The position numbers and the translations under genes are program-made. 64,000 bases of DNA from assembly GCA_037957365.1 (NCBI GenBank), contig JARHVA010008356.1:104501-168500 (forward strand), written 5' to 3'. Source of the stretch: Torreya grandis. Taxonomy: Eukaryota; Streptophyta; Pinopsida; Cupressales; Taxaceae. Under the pieces are notes generated by a model. That model was not told the DNA's origin and ran no database searches. It worked only from the letters and a program-made list of their open reading frames with translations. Below, one piece after another: positions 61,748 through 64,000 of the stretch; positions within the stretch are counted from its first letter, which is position 1, and each line of letters starts with the position of its first letter.

Positions 61748-62524
61748 CTTTGGTATGATTACACAATCACCATTGATCTTATATCAATTTAATGTGCTTG
61801 TGTCACCTGGTAGTTCTCATTAGCCTTTGAGATCCATTGACTTACTGATTTATTGCTCATCATTTGATCTCTAAGTATGATTTCACATGTACTATTGATC
61901 TATCTAGGCCCACTAGCATTTATCAGTCAATGCTCACCATTGGATCTCTAACAGAACACCCAAGATCTTTCCATTTTTTAGCTTCATTCTTACACTAACC
62001 TTTTGACTTGATGCTCACTATTGATCTCTTTGGTATGATTGAATGCATGCTATTAAATCTTGGGACCCACTAATATTTTTCAAATTGATGCTCACCATTA
62101 TATCTTGACATTAGCTCTTAATATTTGGACACTTTTCACTATTGTGTTAAAATTTGGGATATTTGGATTTCAATGGCTATTTCATGAATCTTAAAATTAA
62201 CATCCATGTACCTATTCTATTCTACAAGTCTAAATTTGAAGCTTTATATCTTGAGATGTCAATATCATCAAGACATGAAATTTGTAGAAGATGATCTTGG
62301 CATAGATAAATTCATATCCATGTGCTATTTTTTCCTTGAAAGACCTCCCAAGTGCATTTATTAAATGTACAATCAAGCTGACCTATTCATTTCTTTATGA
62401 TGTCATATGTTGGTCTAGTCTTTCAAAGCTTGTACAAGTCATTTGACCATTCAATCAAATATAAACTTTGATCTTTTATTCAATATAGGAAAAATATTAG
62501 TATGTGGGCCAAAAATGGCTAACA
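61100..62524 (+). repeat. Candidate 5' LTR of element H (right end defined)
   Basis: The right end AACA at 62524 is followed 4 bp later by a good primer-binding site (62529). The block contains imperfect tandem repeats (61748-62115). The left end is not defined, and no partner LTR lies in the window. Confidence 0.45.
61748..62115 (+). repeat. Three imperfect tandem units of about 90-155 bp
   Basis: Units start near 61748, 61875 and 62030 with forms of TTTGGTATGATT. They continue through TATTGATCT and GGGACCCACTAG and close with TTGATGCTCACCATTGGATC. Unit lengths vary because of internal insertions. Confidence 0.65.
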
Positions 62525-62528
62525 TTTA

Positions 62529-62547
62529 TGGTGACTCAACTAGGAAG
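62529..62547 (+). other. Primer-binding site of element H
   Basis: TGGTGACTCAACTAGGAAG closely resembles the common Ty3/gypsy site TGGCGACTCCGCTGGGG. It points to a plus-strand element extending to the right. Confidence 0.6.
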
Positions 62548-64000
62548 CATGCCTGCTATGCTTGAGAACCCAAACCATTTGCCTTGTCTAATCCATTAGG
62601 CACAACATCTCTTCTCTAGTTCAACATATTCATCTAAAGATAAAAAATAATTTCCTACCTCTAAATAACATCTCTTGAAATAAATAGGTAATAAAAGGAA
62701 CAATATAAAACAAATATCCCAAGGCATTTATTGAAGGGAAACACAAAATAAAATAGAAACTAATCTAAAAAAGCAAATACTACTACCCTAATGTGCTTGG
62801 ACAAAACTTGGAGGAAAATAGACAACTTGCTATGTGCAAGGAACCTAACTAACTAAGATAAAGCATGATACACTTGGATCAAAAGGAAAATTAATAAAAT
62901 CAGCTTTGTGATGAGATGGGGAATGACATATCACATGTTCCCTTACAAGCTTGGTGGTTGAAGAAGTAAGTCTTTTCTTTTCCAACTCCTTTGGCATGAT
63001 CATATATGGAATATTAGGAGAAAATTAACATCCAATGTAAACATACTCACTTGGTGACTCTTCCTCTTTATCAATATCCAACTAAAATTGGTGTCTCAAA
63101 GGACACCCTCTTATAATGGCAATCTTACTAGTAACCCTTATCTTAGATAAGAGCTCCATTCCTTCATAATTTAGTTAATTAGGCTAAGCACCAAATAGAC
63201 TTTTATTACCTTTTGGAAACATAACCATGAATTTAGGCTCACCAAGGAGCTAATATCCCATTATAAAGATCCAGAACAAGTCCATATTTACAATGAGCTC
63301 TTGAGGTGTTAGTATTGAAGGACTATCCACTCCATGTTTTTTAATTTTTTTAATAACGATATTCTCTTTCTATGAAATTAGACTATAGTCCTCCGAGAGA
63401 AGAATATATCCTACTCTCAAAACATTAAACAAGTCTTAAAATGAGCTCTTTGTCCAATTGGTAACCTTTATATGCCCCATAAATTCATCAATTTGATCAA
63501 CTATTATATACATTTCATGATCTTCTACATAAGATGATACCTCATCTCAAGAGTTGATAGCCTCAACTTCTTCATTATCAACATAAAATGGTAGCTATTT
63601 ATCCTCCTCATTGAAGGTATAAATGCAATACAACTCCACTTCTGATGTAACTTGAATTGTTTGGGCAACTCCTTCATATAAGAAGCTTATGAATCTTAAA
63701 ACCTTGAAATTCTTGACCTCTTCTACCTCATTTACTTGATCGGATGGAACATGCATAATAGGATCTTGATGATAAAGGCTAGGAATCACATTATTTAAGT
63801 GCATAGCCCATGAAGGTTTCTAATTCTGATAAGGATGGGTTATGTGAAGAAAGGTAGATGGAGTGGGCAAAGGGAAAACTATCTCTTTTGGAGGTAGGAA
63901 GCTTGGGACTTTGAATGAAATAAGTGTAGCATTTAGTAGTATGGATAGATTTTGAGGCATAAAATGAATTGGTGTGAAAATTGGTACCTCCATGAACTAC
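62535..64000 (-). pseudogene. Minus-strand retroelement polyprotein piece, partial
   Basis: A frame enters from the right edge. Proline-rich start: MEVPIFTPIHFMPQNLS and FLPPKEIVFPLPTPSTF. The open piece 63595-63804 reads NNVIPSLYHQDPIMHVPSD and EVEEVKNFKVLRFISF, followed by an acidic segment (YVDNEEVEAI, YVEDHEMYIIVDQIDE) and ELLSKIRVTSKIAIIRGCPL near 63100. The protein-like part ends near 62860; ignoring TAA/TAG the phase stays open to 62537. Between 63600 and 62900 I count eight TAA/TAG and one TGA, the latter where Trp (NSWDEVS) would fit. The composition resembles linker regions of plant gypsy polyproteins, but no catalytic domain is present. It lies opposite to the primer site at 62529. 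Confidence 0.5.

Overview
This window looks like transposon-packed intergenic DNA from a seed plant with a large, AT-rich genome. A gymnosperm is my best guess, at low confidence. The reasons are the retroelement families present (Ty1/copia-type gag, Ty3/gypsy gag-pol, plant LINE RNase H), their great age, and the near absence of anything else. I found no host protein gene, tRNA, rRNA or CRISPR array. Almost every coding stretch is a decayed retroelement reading frame.

Layout. 1-4.6 kb: a minus-strand Ty3/gypsy gag with its primer-binding site, then a composite of LTR-like sequence. 4.6-20.0 kb: two copia-type elements, one nested in the other. Element A (5150-13166) sits inside the gag of element B, has a 5-bp target duplication (TGTAA/TGTCA), and shares with B a long multi-zinc-knuckle gag but no recognisable integrase or reverse transcriptase. 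B's 3' LTR is itself interrupted by a probable solo LTR (about 17071-18309). 20.0-26.7 kb (element E): a plus-strand block with a repeated CCAAT-box module, a TATA box, a reading frame of about 3.6 kb, a second TATA box and a candidate primer-binding site; it resembles one giant LTR. 26.8-29.85 kb: unassigned sequence ending in a large compound microsatellite.

29.86-49.29 kb (element D) is the best-defined object: a 19.4-kb minus-strand Ty3/gypsy element with perfect ATTGG target duplications, two LTRs of about 6.7 kb and a gag-PR-RT-RH-IN interior. Each LTR carries its own decayed reading frame of about 3.7 kb, a G-rich minisatellite-like block, and TG...CA ends. 49.75-55.84 kb (element F): a gag-only LTR element with GATAT duplications. 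A young, open 470-bp LINE 3' end with a 19-bp duplication is inserted just inside its 5' LTR. 55.8-61 kb (element J): a candidate LTR, primer-binding site and plus-strand gag-like frame. 61-64 kb (element H): an LTR with tandem repeats and a primer-binding site, followed by a minus-strand frame that runs off the window.

Two themes tie the window together. First, two families (D and E) seem to carry an extra gene of about 1,200 codons inside a giant LTR. Second, several old frames stay in one phase for hundreds of codons yet are littered with TAA/TAG at apparent glutamine positions and almost no TGA. That is most likely the footprint of cytosine deamination at CAA/CAG in silenced DNA. All counts and alignments were done by eye.
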